A stretch of DNA of 64,000 bases from the NCBI GenBank assembly GCA_009760885.1, contig CM019708.1, forward strand, positions 13,503,931-13,567,930, written 5' to 3'. The notes under the pieces were generated by a model that searched no databases, was not told the DNA's origin, and worked only from the letters and a program-made list of their open reading frames with translations. A program made the translations under genes and the position numbers. Shown in pieces: positions 46,501-54,059 of the stretch; position 1 is the stretch's first letter; every line of letters starts with the position of its first letter. This DNA comes from Achatina immaculata (taxonomy: Eukaryota > Mollusca > Gastropoda > Stylommatophora > Achatinidae).

Positions 46501-47015
46501 CAGTTTCCATCCGCACGCTCTATGTCGTCGTACGTGAGGCTCCTGCAATCTGCGCCACCAGCCCCCACCGACTCTTATTTCTTGCATCGCAGCACTGAGC
46601 CGTCCGTGAAGACAACATATCATAACTGCTCGTCGTGGTCAACCTGGAAATCAACGTTTGGTAAATCCACTAAGCGCGTTTTCTTACTCGTTAAACGTCA
46701 CATAGGGCTCGCAAAGTAGTTCGCCAATTTTCTGTCTTCGGCGAGTCTTTCAACCTCATCAAAGGATTTTATGCCTGTTAATTTGGGCAGTAATATTCTG
46801 CTCTTTAGTAATTTAACAGTAATGTTCTACTGCGCTTCATAATATAGCAGTAATGGTCTAATTTTTTTTTTTTCTGTCCTCAGTCATCGACTGATGAAAT
46901 CGGGGCAAAGGTTCTTCTTCAGAAGCCTCCCAGCAGCTACCTGCACATCAAGGACCTCAGCGAAATCAGCGGCAGAAGAGAGTCCCTGAGAGATTTCTCG
47001 AAATTATCGCTTTAG
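31544..47015 (+). CDS. FBXO36: FBXO36-type F-box protein gene (5 exons)
   Basis: The gene encodes an F-box protein, the substrate-recognition part of an SCF (SKP1-CUL1-RBX1) ubiquitin ligase. Joined exons are 31544-31681, 32885-32999, 36133-36302, 37026-37160 and probably 46884-47015, about 229 residues against 188 in human. Phases agree at every junction. The N-terminal part has KDYFQLIVTCD then VSFRVWKL, matching FBXO36 KDYYQLLVT...VIFRWWKI. The F-box is at about residues 110-155 (NFLERLDRDIQLLIVSFLD, then LAATSKHFRELCSDNSIWKR). A TPGLMDTVDQQGWKAFY segment matches FBXO36 TPDVRALAEDTGWRQLFF. Identification is from family layout as known to me; substrate is unknown. Introns carry LINEs, a Penelope-like element and a Tc1 element. 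Confidence 0.88.
31682..32884. other. FBXO36-like intron 1
   Basis: Holds (TA)n at 31743-31796 directly joined to a minus-strand LINE-A 3' end (31797-32095), then TTTG/GTTT repeats near 32150-32180, a C-rich tract near 32430, and (TG)n/(CG) near 32670-32720. The polypyrimidine tract and ACAG acceptor precede 32885. Confidence 0.8.
31743..32095 (-). mobile_element. LINE-A 3' fragment with (TA)n tail
   Basis: The minus strand reads MLEGYIMGRRKRGRPRRRWL, QDIVDDLQMDASAAAAGHLS, YREAYRSAVREAKFRKGHAN-like sequence (31795-31983) and upstream KERRLVKKIKQRKRKYSGH-like codons. The 3' end at the TCATTTGCATGTCCC boundary is joined directly to 27 TA repeats, which occupy the position of the tandem tail. 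An extra GCTGCTGCTG expansion is visible at 31877-31888. Confidence 0.85.
32885..32999 (+). CDS. FBXO36: FBXO36-like exon 2
   Basis: Encodes NVSFRVWKLLPPFRPPEQLA, then PKAYFSTREEFRTDVPIR plus one base. The acceptor is CCCTCTATTACAG. The donor G|GTGATA (33000) is chosen because the leftover G joins AC at 36133 to make an Asp codon and keeps the alignment with FBXO36. A (GTT)n microsatellite starts 11 bp inside the intron. Confidence 0.85.
33011..33052. repeat. (GTT)n microsatellite next to a splice donor
   Basis: About 13 GTT units start within 12 bp of the exon 2 donor. The cysteine- or glutamine-rich open frames here are repeat artefacts. Confidence 0.95.
33060..33480 (-). mobile_element. 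LINE 3'-region remnant in FBXO36-like intron 2
   Basis: The minus strand carries short, broken LINE-like segments: TPGDG-MKKPRTEINEEPWL-MAHAPERG (33190-33260), comparable to the MNEKAQNRNKWRALVDGLCP ends of LINEs, and a KNTSPMKTSTKAQKEEKLNW region. It is heavily decayed and the boundaries are approximate. Confidence 0.4.
33685..33815 (-). mobile_element. LINE-B 3' terminal fragment
   Basis: Only the last ~120 bp of LINE-B is present. It contains the CATCCTTCCCGTGCCGTTAA boundary and codons for the final TTARALCDV-like and NSLDEVERLAE-like segments in reverse orientation. Confidence 0.8.
34421..34489. repeat. (ATC)n microsatellite
   Basis: About 22 ATC units with one CTT interruption. Confidence 0.95.
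34790..35376. mobile_element. LINE fragment with inverted 5' part
   Basis: Minus strand 34800-34975 encodes endonuclease sequence: TEDTEDEVKDNFFNTLERVI, EKTKKHDILIILGDFNAQ (intact GDFNA motif). From 34985 on the plus strand comes a LINE C-terminus: DEQQLQIFENKILRRIFGAI, LNRLRWLGHVERMEEDRQTK, RPRGRPRQRWKENIEEDIKE, IWNREEWRRTISAAMRLNGS, ending in a (GAA)n tail. The middle of the element is missing and the 5' part is inverted, as expected from twin priming with internal deletion. Confidence 0.75.
35376..35487. repeat. (GAA)n tail with a tandemly duplicated 48-bp block
   Basis: GAAGAAGAAGAAGCATTTTA plus AAAATTTACTTCTTGGCAGG AACs occurs twice head to tail (about 35392-35439 and 35440-35487) just after the LINE C-terminus. 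It could be a duplicated flank and tail, or a nested tail. Confidence 0.8.
35488..36132. other. FBXO36-like intron 2, 3' part
   Basis: No feature recognised except a GA-rich tract near 35961-35996. The intron ends with the acceptor TTGCTCTTTTCCAG at 36119-36132. An open frame starting at 36009 runs into exon 3 but is intronic upstream of 36133. Confidence 0.7.
36133..36302 (+). CDS. FBXO36: FBXO36-like exon 3 (F-box core)
   Basis: Two bases complete the Asp codon, then AIQTRLRGELEYLDNLLDGR and YNFLERLDRDIQLLIVSFLD, VCSVLRLAATSKHFRE. This covers helices 1-2 of the F-box, with the L-P-like Rx2 turn replaced by LDRDIQ as in FBXO36 (LSDDLLLTII). The donor GAG|GTAAGT is a strong consensus. Phase 0. 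Confidence 0.92.
37026..37160 (+). CDS. FBXO36: FBXO36-like exon 4 (F-box end and following helix)
   Basis: Encodes LCSDNSIWKRHYMASSLRFY, then VTPGLMDTVDQQGWKAFYII MRRIA. LCxDxxIWKRxY is the classical third-helix end of an F-box. The acceptor is TTTTCTTCCATCAAAAG. The donor is GCG|GTCAGT, phase 0. If that donor is not used, the frame runs on for 11 codons to a TAA (AVSLVTYLKF-NS-like), giving a shorter protein. Confidence 0.88.
37161..39923. other. FBXO36-like intron 4, 5' part
   Basis: Contains a 26-bp repeat (GTAGTGTCTTGAGTCTCGTG, about 2.5 copies at 37527-37590) and ATC runs near 37765-37815. An acidic open frame on the minus strand at 37425-37823 has no recognisable family. Nothing else is identified. 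Confidence 0.55.
39924..41167 (-). mobile_element. Penelope-like element, copy 3, with GIY-YIG region and long inverted arms
   Basis: Flanked by the 12-bp duplication CACTTGAAATAC (39911-39922 and 41168-41179). The left end is CACAATAATTAGTGTATGAG. The arms 39990-40430 and 40730-41166 are long imperfect inverted repeats. Between them, minus-strand codons from about 40715 to 40440 encode a GIY-YIG endonuclease-like C-terminus: YIGRIGLRLRDRIQKHLYDV, PVPNHFNGPNHRGKSDFLVI and LHSGLWDAGTTWFELLIQMH. The RT domain is absent. Both arms retain GCCGAAACGTCACAAC (plus 41105-41120; minus in the left arm), the 3' half of a hammerhead-like motif. Confidence 0.82.
40440..40715 (-). pseudogene. GIY-YIG endonuclease domain remnant of Penelope-like element
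   Basis: Read from 40715 downward, the frame gives YIGRIGLRLRDRIQKHLYDV, where YIG is the second half of the GIY-YIG signature and R-x3-L-x2-R-x2-EH-type spacing follows. Next come HFNGPNH, the conserved H-F-N block of Penelope GIY-YIG domains, and a terminal segment to a stop in TCCCTCCCCACTAA. It lacks everything upstream of the YIG, so it cannot act alone. In intact elements this domain cleaves target DNA for retrotransposition. Confidence 0.75.
41230..42790 (-). mobile_element. Tc1-like transposon, decayed
   Basis: The minus strand at 41540-41890 shows a Tc1 transposase C-terminus: NARPQGALVVNDFLQWHHVT, MDWPALSPDLTLIEHLRDIL, with WPALSPDLxxIEHLxD as the hallmark. The residue 34 positions before the catalytic E (IEH) is V instead of D (VNARP for DNARP). 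A 48-bp direct duplication (TTGACGGGTGTTGCCATCTT at 41702 and 41750) disrupts the frame. Upstream minus-strand sequence to about 42500 carries degraded N-terminal coding. Ends with GAAGGGCCACTT and TATGGCCCTTTAATC-type sequence give approximate inverted termini. Confidence 0.78.
42820..42965 (-). mobile_element. RNase H LINE scrap
   Basis: The minus strand reads GFATSWLVQLLGKSSVTRLM then WIYCPGDAGVTGKR. This parallels the RNase H end SLIWLYSSGHAGVHVNDMTD at 45830-46054. Very short. Confidence 0.5.
43095..43640 (-). mobile_element. Decayed Penelope-like 3' region with microsatellites
   Basis: ACAGCTTTATTAACACACAG CT, ACATTTCCGTTTACACCTTA and CATACAAAATATGCAGGACA follow the same order as the left arm of copy 3. 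The following AGAAATAGAG...ATTCACGTGAATG and the GAATGTTTAAAAG..GAGG text are also parallel. Inside, a (GA)n tract (43253-43342) and a (TA)n tract (43459-43502) have expanded. The end near 43640 is approximate. Confidence 0.6.
43785..44170 (-). mobile_element. LINE-B, 3' portion
   Basis: The minus strand contains NKCLRKILGIKWNEFKNNAE, the IRQMSEQQPVSWVIRK-like block, KQMKICRSRDEKKQSENPKT-type shifted codons, then the basic patch and LENKNTWQTIVGVLCDV-like end. The (TAAGATG)n-type tail is at 43785-43800. Confidence 0.8.
44171..44499. other. No feature recognised
   Basis: AT-rich spacer between oppositely oriented LINE-B copies. Confidence 0.4.
44500..45325 (+). mobile_element. LINE-B, RT palm to 3' end, longest intact frame
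   Basis: The plus strand begins with YLDFADDITLISDNVKSKKQ (catalytic FADD motif). After one frame break an uninterrupted 173-codon frame follows: ASKIGLEINKDKTKIMK, VNQFARLGSYIDQDGDTRKE, FSSNVISTLIYACESWKTTK, ENECLRKILGVKWNKFKNNA and RRWTYIGHVMRGNNQRITK. The basic patch and CEHYVTFNGMGRM-type end follow in other frames. The 3' end is GGAAGGATGTAAGATGTAAA at 45303-45322. It is the best template for LINE-B here. Confidence 0.9.
45326..45780. other. No feature recognised
   Basis: Three short, mutually similar ACCGGTT/GGAACCG-type stretches near 45495-45600 are noted, also seen near 42990 and 46380-46440. Nothing coding is recognised. Confidence 0.4.
45781..46660 (-). mobile_element. RNase H-containing retroelement remnant
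   Basis: The minus strand at 45830-46054 reads MLRKIEKNLLRKTWVKLLNQ, SAVTSLIWLYSSGHAGVHVN, DMTDRLAGQAKINGRLTIDK, GDIARAKLN. This is the last third of an RNase H domain (GHxG...N..D.LA) followed by a LINE C-terminus. Related codons continue up to about 46280 and perhaps 46660, broken by stops. The upper limit is approximate. Confidence 0.6.
46685..46795 (-). mobile_element. LINE-B 3' scrap next to the last FBXO36-like exon
   Basis: GTTAAACGTCACATAGGGCT, CGCAAAGTAGTTCGCCAATT and the CTTTCAACCTCATCAAAGGA block match the LINE-B 3' end. It lies less than 100 bp upstream of the polypyrimidine tract of exon 5. Confidence 0.8.
46884..47015 (+). CDS. FBXO36: FBXO36-like probable terminal exon 5
   Basis: A strong acceptor (T-run, TTCTGTCCTCAG) precedes SSTDEIGAKVLLQKPPSSYL, then HIKDLSEISGRRESLRDFSK LSL and a TAG. 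Phase 0 agrees with the exon 4 donor. Its balanced GC content and clean ending contrast with the surrounding repeats. AATAAA occurs at 47352. No similarity to the human C-terminus is visible, so the link to this gene rests on phase, strand and position. Confidence 0.6.
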   Translation, partial: SSTDEIGAKVLLQKPPSSYLHIKDLSEISGRRESLRDFSKLSL

Positions 47016-47619
47016 AGTCAGGAATCTCGTAGGCCAAATCTACAGTGTTGGGAGTGGGGGGGGGGGGAGGAGGGGGAGAAAGATTTAAGGTTTCCTGGGG
47101 GGGGGGGCAAATGGGACCACGCATTGATGGACTAAAAAATGTTAAAATATTGATCTACACCACAGAAAGTTCAGTGTCCCAACAGTGTAAGTCTATCAGT
47201 CCGTGGTCCCAACTCCACCGTCCCCCATTTTGAAATTCGGGGGGGGGGGGAGAGGGGGTGTTGAAGTGGGAGGGAGGGTTCGTCCGCAGGCTGATAACTC
47301 TTGACAGTAGATAGTGTTCTGTTAAGAGTGTAACATATGCTGGATAGAGAGAATAAACATCAGTCTACATGCACGATTGCCTTTGTGTATGATTAATTTT
47401 GTTATGTTTGTTTTTCCTTAGTTCTCGAACAAAGTCACGTGCCGTCTCTGGTTTATCCACAGGATCCTCCACTTCCAATTTGAAAAAAAAAATTAAAAAG
47501 AAAATAAACATTCATAAGTTTCGCGCACGCCACATGTAAGAGCCACGTCGTGGAATCAATCTCTCGGTCAGCCATTTCCTTCACCCGCTCACTGAGTTAG
47601 TGACGTAGTTGCTATCACG
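47016..47619. other. FBXO36-like 3' UTR candidate and G-rich runs
   Basis: Contains G runs of about 10 at 47055-47066, 47096-47107 and 47238-47249, and a possible polyadenylation signal AATAAA at 47352-47357. Nothing else is identified. Confidence 0.5.
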
Positions 47620-47776
47620 TGGTTTCGCTGCTGTGTTTTCTGTTTAAAGTTCTTTTCACAGTGGTTTCGCTGCTGTGTTTTCTGTTTAAAGTTCTTTTCA
47701 CAGTGATTTCGCTGCTGTGTTTTCTGTTTAAAGTTCTTTTCACAGTGATTTCGCTGCTGTGTTTTCTGTTTAAAAT
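47620..47776. repeat. 42-bp tandem repeat, about 3.7 copies
   Basis: The unit is GTGGTTTCGCTGCTGTGTTT plus TCTGTTTAAAGTTCTTTTCA CA. It runs into an ATG (47775) with a short open frame beginning MSPKRKFKDDDNSAMPK, which resembles the start of transposase or zinc-finger genes but is cut off by the 54-bp array. Confidence 0.92.
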
Positions 47777-47898
47777 GTCCCCAAAGCGAAAATTTAAAGA
47801 CGATGACAATTCTGCCATGCCTAAAATATTCCATGAAGTGCTTCCTTTATGTTCTAAAATGTCTTTAAAGAACAAAAAAAGTGATCAGTCCCATCAGG

Positions 47899-49092
47899 CA
47901 CAGACAATGTTCATAAAGTGAAGAGTATGAGACCGGTGATACTCCTTCATGGCGCAGACAATGTTCATAAAGTGAAGAGTATGAGACCAGTGATACTCCT
48001 TCATGGCGCAGACAATGTTCATAAAGTGAAGAGTATGAGACCGGTGATACTCCTTCATGGCGCAGACAATGTTCATAAAGTGAAGAGTATGAGACCGGTG
48101 ATACTCCTTCATGGCGCAGACAATGTTCATAAAGTGAAGAGTATGAGACAGGTGATACTCCTTCATGGCGCAGACAATGTTCATAAAGTGAAGAGTATGA
48201 GACCGGTGATACTCCTTCATGGCGCAGACAATGTTCATAAAGTGAAGAGTATGAGACCGGTGATACTCCTTCATGGCGCAGACAATGTTCATAAAGTGAA
48301 GAGTATGAGACCAGTGATACTCCTTCATGGCGCAGACAATGTTCATAAAGTGAAGAGTATGAGACCGGTGATACTCCTTCATGGCGCAGACAATGTTCAT
48401 AAAGTGAAGAGTATGAGACCGGTGATACTCCTTCATGGCGCAGACAATGTTCATAAAGTGAAGAGTATGAGACAGGTGATACTCCTTCATGGCGCAGACA
48501 ATGTTCATAAAGTGAAGAGTATGAGACCGGTGATACTCCTTCATGGCGCAGACAATGTTCATAAAGTGAAGAGTATGAGACCGGTGATACTCCTTCATGG
48601 CGCAGACAATGTTCATAAAGTGAAGAGTATGAGACCGGTGATACTCCTTCATGGCGCAGACAATGTTCATAAAGTGAAGAGTATGAGACCGGTGATACTC
48701 CTTCATGGCGCAGACAATGTTCATAAAGTGAAGAGTATGAGACCAGTGATACTCCTTCATGGCGCAGACAATGTTCATAAAGTGAAGAGTATGAGACCAG
48801 TGATACTCCTTCATGGCGCAGACAATGTTCATAAAGTGAAGAGTATGAGACCAGTGATACTCCTTCATGGCGCAGACAATGTTCATAAAGTGAAGAGTAT
48901 GAGACCAGTGATACTCCTTCATGGCGCAGACAATGTTCATAAAGTGAAGAGTATGAGACCGGTGATACTCCTTCATGGCGCAGACAATGTTCATAAAGTG
49001 AAGAGTATGAGACCAGTGATACTCCTTCATGGCGCAGACAATGTTCATAAAGTGAAGAGTATGAGACCGGCGATACTCCTTCATGGCGCAGA
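47899..49092. repeat. 54-bp minisatellite, about 22 copies, seeded from LINE-C
   Basis: The unit contains CAGACAATGTTCATAAAGTG, AAGAGTATGAGACCGGTGAT and ACTCCTTCATGGCG. Variation is limited to a few positions (CCGG/CCAG/ACAG). In the plus frame the unit reads KSMRPVILLHGADNVHKV and the last unit runs without a break into LINE-C RT sequence (ILLHGAEAWTLNKTTEKK). Both strands are open in more than one frame because the period is a multiple of three. Confidence 0.97.
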
Positions 49093-49440
49093 AGCCTGGA
49101 CCTTGAATAAGACAACAGAAAAGAAAACTGAGGCTCTTGAAATGTGGATATACAGAAGAGTAGGGCGTATCCCATGGACAGAAAAGAAAACAAACAAAGA
49201 AGTGCTAAACCAGGTAGAAGTGAAAACAGAAATATTGAAAATCATAAAAACAAGACAACTAAGATACTTTGAGCACGTCAAGAGGCACAGTACTTGAGGG
49301 CAAGATAAAAAAAAGAAGACAAGAACAAGGGGACGACAGCGACATAGATGGATGGACAACGTCAAGAGTTGGGCAAGGACCAGCTTGGCCGAGTGTTCTA
49401 CGAAGTGGAGATTCGTTGCAGCCAACCTTCTGTGGGGCGG
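49050..49440 (+). mobile_element. LINE-C, C-terminal end
   Basis: The plus frame reads ILLHGAEAWTLNKTTEKKTE, ALEMWIYRRVGRIPWTEKKT, NKEVLNQVEVKTEILKIIKT and RQLRYFEHVKRHST. A frameshift to RGRQRHRWMDNVKSWARTSL, AECSTKWRFVAANLLWGGGT follows. The tail at 49450-49590 is an irregular (GAATGAT/GGTGATGAAT)n array. Confidence 0.87.
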
Positions 49441-49592
49441 GGGGACGGCACGAATGATGATGAATGAATGATAATGGATGAATGGTGATGAATGAATGAT
49501 AATGAATGAATGGTGATGAATGAATGATAATGGATGAATGGTGATGAATGAATGATGATGAATGAATGATAATGAATGAATGGTGATGATTA
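49441..49592. repeat. (GAATGAT)n-type tail array
   Basis: Mixed GAATGAAT, GATAATG and GGTGATGAAT units directly follow the LINE-C C-terminus. This looks like expansion of the element's 3' tandem tail. Confidence 0.85.
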
Positions 49593-50149
49593 CCCATAGG
49601 CTCTTGGTGTCGCTGTCCCTCTATGTTTGTGTACATCTGGCAGTATTAAGCTAATGGCTCAAGCCGGGACTTTTGCCCGATCTGTGAGCACGTGGGACCG
49701 AGAATATCTGACTACAATTTGCTTAGTTATGCGACACACTTTGGAAGAGAGTCTGGCATGTACGCTTGTACAGTGCGAACGCAACGTAGTCCGCGTTTGT
49801 GATATTATTTTTGAAGTCCGTGTCTGGACTGAGAGATGGAGTATTTGACTTATCTTCACCGTTTGTGGATCTTGCTATGTTTGACTGATTACATTGATCT
49901 ATATTTGTTACTGCTGCTTATGTCTGAACTGCTGGCTTCACGCCGATCAAACTGAATAGTCACATGATATGACCAGCTTCATCAAAGCATCATTATCCTG
50001 TGCCACGTTCAACATTTTTGTGATTTGCAGCCACGATCCTCCGTCGGTTATTTCTAGAAGTGTTGTCAGCAGCTGTCATCGTAGATGTATGTACCCGGGT
50101 ACCCGAATGTGAATACCCATCTCAGGGCTTGTTTTTGTTTACATATATT
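49593..50149. other. No feature recognised
   Basis: No coding, RNA or repeat signature seen before the satellite block. Confidence 0.45.
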
Positions 50150-51362
50150 CCATTATGTTAGCTCCGTTCATAAGACGACACGGGCGTATTCCATTATGTT
50201 AGCGCCGTTCATAAGACGACACGGGCGTATTCCATTATGTTAGCTCCGTTCATAAGACGACACGGGCGTATTCCATTATGTTAGCGCCGTTCATAAGACG
50301 ACACGGGCGTATTCCATTATGTTAGCTCCGTTCATAAGACGACACGGGCGTATTCCATTATGTTAGCTCCGTTCATAAGACGACACGGGCGTATTCCATT
50401 ATGTTAGCGCTGTTCGGAGGTGAAAACGTGCGATGAGGCATTAAGCGACCCATAGATGATATGCCAGCGTCAGGGTTAGCGACCCATAGATGATATGCCA
50501 GCGTCAGGGTTAGCGACCCATAGATGATATGCCAGCGTCAGGGTTAGCGATCCATAGATGATATGCCAGCGTCAGGGTTAGCGACCCATAGATGATATGC
50601 CAGCGTCAGGGTTAGCAACCCATAGCTGATATGCCAGCGTCAGGGTTAGCAACCCATAGCTGACCAAGATGCTGTCCCACCTCTCCGCGGTACCCCCAGT
50701 AACAGGTCTAGCCTGGTTAACGGGGCAGGGATCGTCATAGTCCCCATGGTGGTAGAGTCTGCTAAAGAAGCATTGCACACCCCCGGCTTTTTAGCTGTAC
50801 TCTGGGACTGAAAAAGTAGCCGCCATAACCCGCTCCCACGCCGATACGATGCTGTGCCTCAACATCTCTACAGCATCGGCTGCAAAGAACAACAGCTCGC
50901 AGTTACAGGGAGTTCGTTCAGGTACAAGTTAGCGCCGTTCGCAAGAAGGCACGGACGTATTCCATTATGTTAGCGCCGTTGATAAGAAGACAGGGACGTA
51001 TTCCATTATGTTAGCGCCGTTGATAAGAAGACAGGGACGTATTCCATTATGTTAGCGCCGTTGATAAGAAGACAGGGACGTATTCCATTATGTTAGTGCC
51101 GTTGATAAGAAGACAGGGACGTATTCCATTATGTTAGTGCCGTTGATAAGAAGACAGGGACGTATTCCATTATGTTAGTGCCGTTGATAAGAAGACAGGG
51201 ACGTATTCCATTATGTTAGCGCCGTTGATAAGAAGACAGGGACGTATTCCATTATGTTAGCGCCGTTGATAAGAAGACAGGGACGTATTCCATTATGTTA
51301 GCGCCGTTGATAAGAAGACAGGGACGTATTCCATTATGTTAGCGCCGTTCACAAGAAGGCAT
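50150..51362. repeat. Compound satellite: 41-bp (A), 34-bp (B), unique spacer, 41-bp (A')
   Basis: Block A (50150-50412) has about six 41-bp units with TTCATAAGACGACACGGGCG. Block B (50438-50662) has about six 34-bp units with CCCATAGATGATATGCCAGC. A unique 270-bp spacer follows. Block A' (50925-51360) has about ten 41-bp units with TTGATAAGAAGACAGGGACG. A and A' share GTATTCCATTATGTTAGCGC, and all three begin with GTTAGCG. No spacer diversity or Cas-like context is present. Confidence 0.93.
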
Positions 51363-52645
51363 GGACATACATATCAAGGGCATAAATATTCACACACATA
51401 CACATATCCCATCTTACAAAAGAAACAGGAAACAAAAATGTTAACAATATTTATTGCATAAATGCAGTGCTTAAATAGTAATAAATAAAACTATATGGTA
51501 CATGAAATGTATATGTAATGATGGCGCAGAAATACTGAAACATATAATATTAACAAGCGTATCTACTTCTGTTGCTTTCTAAGTTTTTGCGAATATATGG
51601 TTCTGTTGAAGGTAATTATATTTTCCCGTATTAACTCTGCCTTGATTAGGATGTGTTTGGTTGGGAAAGCAAAAACCCCTTCTTTGCCCGTATATGTATG
51701 TGTATATATATATATATATATAGTCCTTTCTAAAGTTAATTAATTTTTATAATTCCTTCATGCATACTAGAAGCTGACATATCTAGGTCAACAGAACTGG
51801 ACGACCTAAGCCAAGAAAGGCATTTGTCTTCTTGAAGGTCGTGTTCTTTGTATCATGCTGATGTGTCACTTTAACCTAGCCAGCAGCATGAAAAGGATCT
51901 ATTAATCCTCAGAAGTGATGGAGCCTGCTAGAAATACCACGTTTTCTGCAGGCTTTGGTATATGAGGAAAGCCAGTGTTTCAAATGCACTCAAATGTATC
52001 TGTCATCGCTATCATCGTCTTTATGTTCCTCAGGTTTACCTGGTAACCTGCTGATGGGATATATGTGCTGAATAACTGGGACGATGTAGGGAGAGATATA
52101 GCAATTAATACTGAAAACGTTGATATAATATAGCACCATACAGAGAATATATACATTTCATTTCTATGTAAAGAACACTTTCACCACGAAACTCCATTTA
52201 TCTTCAAATACATTTCAGATTTCTTGTATTCGTAAACCATGATGAATCTCCTCAGATTTATGCATATACTGAAGAAAATAAATATAAGACACTTTCTATC
52301 TCATAAACCACATAGTAAGAGTATTTACAAATTGAACACATTGAGTTAACACGTATTATTTCAAATATTTGTCTCTTCCTTTACGAACGACAACAGGGTT
52401 TACTTCCCTTACAAAGTGATATCAACAATGTTTATCTCCCTTGTTATCTGATGACAAATTATTATCTCTAATCTCTAATAGGAAATTTTATGTCCCGATA
52501 AGAACATTGAAAAAGTTGATCAATCACATATTAGCAGTCTAAATCTATTTCTATAAATGGTATATTGAAAACATAACTGTGAGGCACATTACAAAAAATA
52601 TGTAGATTGCATAATGATATCGAGGTACACACGAGCTGTTTAACC
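51363..52645. other. No gene recognised
   Basis: AT-rich, with a short (TA)n at 51703-51721. No coding family or repeat boundary is visible. Confidence 0.5.
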
Positions 52646-52970
52646 TTCAGTCAGCCATTTGCATGTCTCTTGCGGAACTTTGTCTCCCTAGCAGCTCTCC
52701 TGTAGGCCATTCTGTTGTAAGCAAGATGCCCTGCTGCTGATACATCCATATGCAGATCATCAACGATGTCTTGCTGCCATCTTCGCCTTGGTCTTCCTCT
52801 TTCTTTTTCCCATTATGCATCCTTCCAAGAAGGTCTTCTCTAGATTATCATGACGTTTAATGTGTTCAAAATATTTTAAGTTTTCTTTCTTTAATCCTCT
52901 TTACTAGCCAGCCTTCTTCAATATTAAGTTCTTGTAGTATGGATATATTTGTTCTTTTTGTTTTTCTTTT
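52646..52970 (-). mobile_element. LINE-A 3' fragment
   Basis: The minus strand carries the LINE-A C-terminus: the QELNIEEGWLVKRIKERKL region, KDLLGRMHNGKKK-type basic patch, WQQDIVDDLHMDVSAAGHLA and REAKFRKRHAN-like end. The 3' boundary is at CATTTGCATGTCTCTTGCGG (52658), with only a short CAGTCAGC tail. Confidence 0.83.
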
Positions 52971-53424
52971 CACCAATGTTTGATGCCTACATAATGTGAC
53001 ATAATTACAACTGTATTGTAGTTAAAACTGTAGTAGGTGGAACTGATTTCTCCTTGCCGGTAGACCTCATTGTTCTATCTCTTTCAGTGAATACTCGTTG
53101 TTTGAGCAGACATTTCAGCCCAACTGCAGTGTCTCAAGCTACGCTATAGAAACCACTGATCTATAGAGGCTGGCACTGTAGTTTCAGTCAAACTCACGTG
53201 ATGCCCAGCTTACCGGTCCTGGAGACATGCTCTAGAAGCTCATCATTGTCCGCCTGTACCCAAGGATTTTCTCAGCATTTTATCTGCTGGCGACAACCCC
53301 CCCCCCCTCCCCCAGTCCTTGCATTAACATTTTCCGTGTGTCTCCCCTACATTCCCCCCTCCTCCATCCTCTGTGGTTCCTGGAAATTAGTTGGGGGCCC
53401 TCAGTGGACATACTCAGCTATCTT
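52971..53424. other. No feature recognised
   Basis: A C-rich run lies at 53299-53316. Open frames here lack recognisable similarity. Confidence 0.45.
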
Positions 53425-53600
53425 ACATCTTACATCCTTCCCGTGCTGTTAAACGTCACAAAGTGCTCGCAAGGTAGTTCGCCAAGTTTTCATATTTTCG
53501 GCGAGCTTTTCAACCTCAAGAGATTTTATGTCTACTAACTTGGCCTCACTTAACAATGTCCTCTTTAGAGTTTCACGTGGTGGCCTGGCAGAAAGCTGTG
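53425..53600 (-). mobile_element. LINE-B 3' terminal fragment
   Basis: The minus strand reads PPRETLKRTLLSEAKLVDIK then SLEVEKLAENMKTWRTTLRA LCDV. The tail (CTTACAT)n-type sequence is at 53424-53437. It ends abruptly at GTGGCCTGGCAGAAAGC. Confidence 0.85.
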
Positions 53601-54059
53601 AGAGCCCACAGTCGCTGGAAATCGTGCAAGACTGAACTGGCTCACGAGAACTGAACATAAAAGAGTAAGAGGAATATAGTTCAGTGAAATCAAACTTCTA
53701 GAATCCTTCAGTTCTGTGCACATTACATGTTATGTTACCCTGTATTTGGCTGTCAGTCATTATAATTGTGTTTCATTTATATTTTTATGAACCTTTAAAA
53801 GATAGTTCTTCATGGGAATCTCCTTCATGCTTGTGAAAAGACTACACAAGAAGATGACATACATCAGACAGCAACATTTCCTTCATTATACAAGTTCCAC
53901 ATTCTTTATGCTAAATTCTAGAATCTTGGTTTCAAAATGCTTTGGATTTTAGAATGGAAATATTATTTAACAGTTGTGCTATAGTTGTTAAATTTGAATA
54001 ACAGGTGAATAGAAACATTAAAAATTCTCTCATATCTTGTTTTTAAGGGGCCACGGAGA
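53601..54059. other. No feature recognised
   Basis: Nothing identified. Confidence 0.4.

Noticed and set aside
47775..47886. Short frame MSPKRKFKDDDNSAMPK as a transposase or zinc-finger start
   Set aside because: Only ~37 codons before the minisatellite; too short to assign.
47918..49297. 459-codon open frame
   Set aside because: The 54-bp array keeps frames open; the only real coding sequence in it is the LINE-C end after 49090.
50150..51362. Regular 41/34-bp repeats as a CRISPR array
   Set aside because: There are no unique spacers between repeats, units are contiguous, and the genome is clearly eukaryotic.
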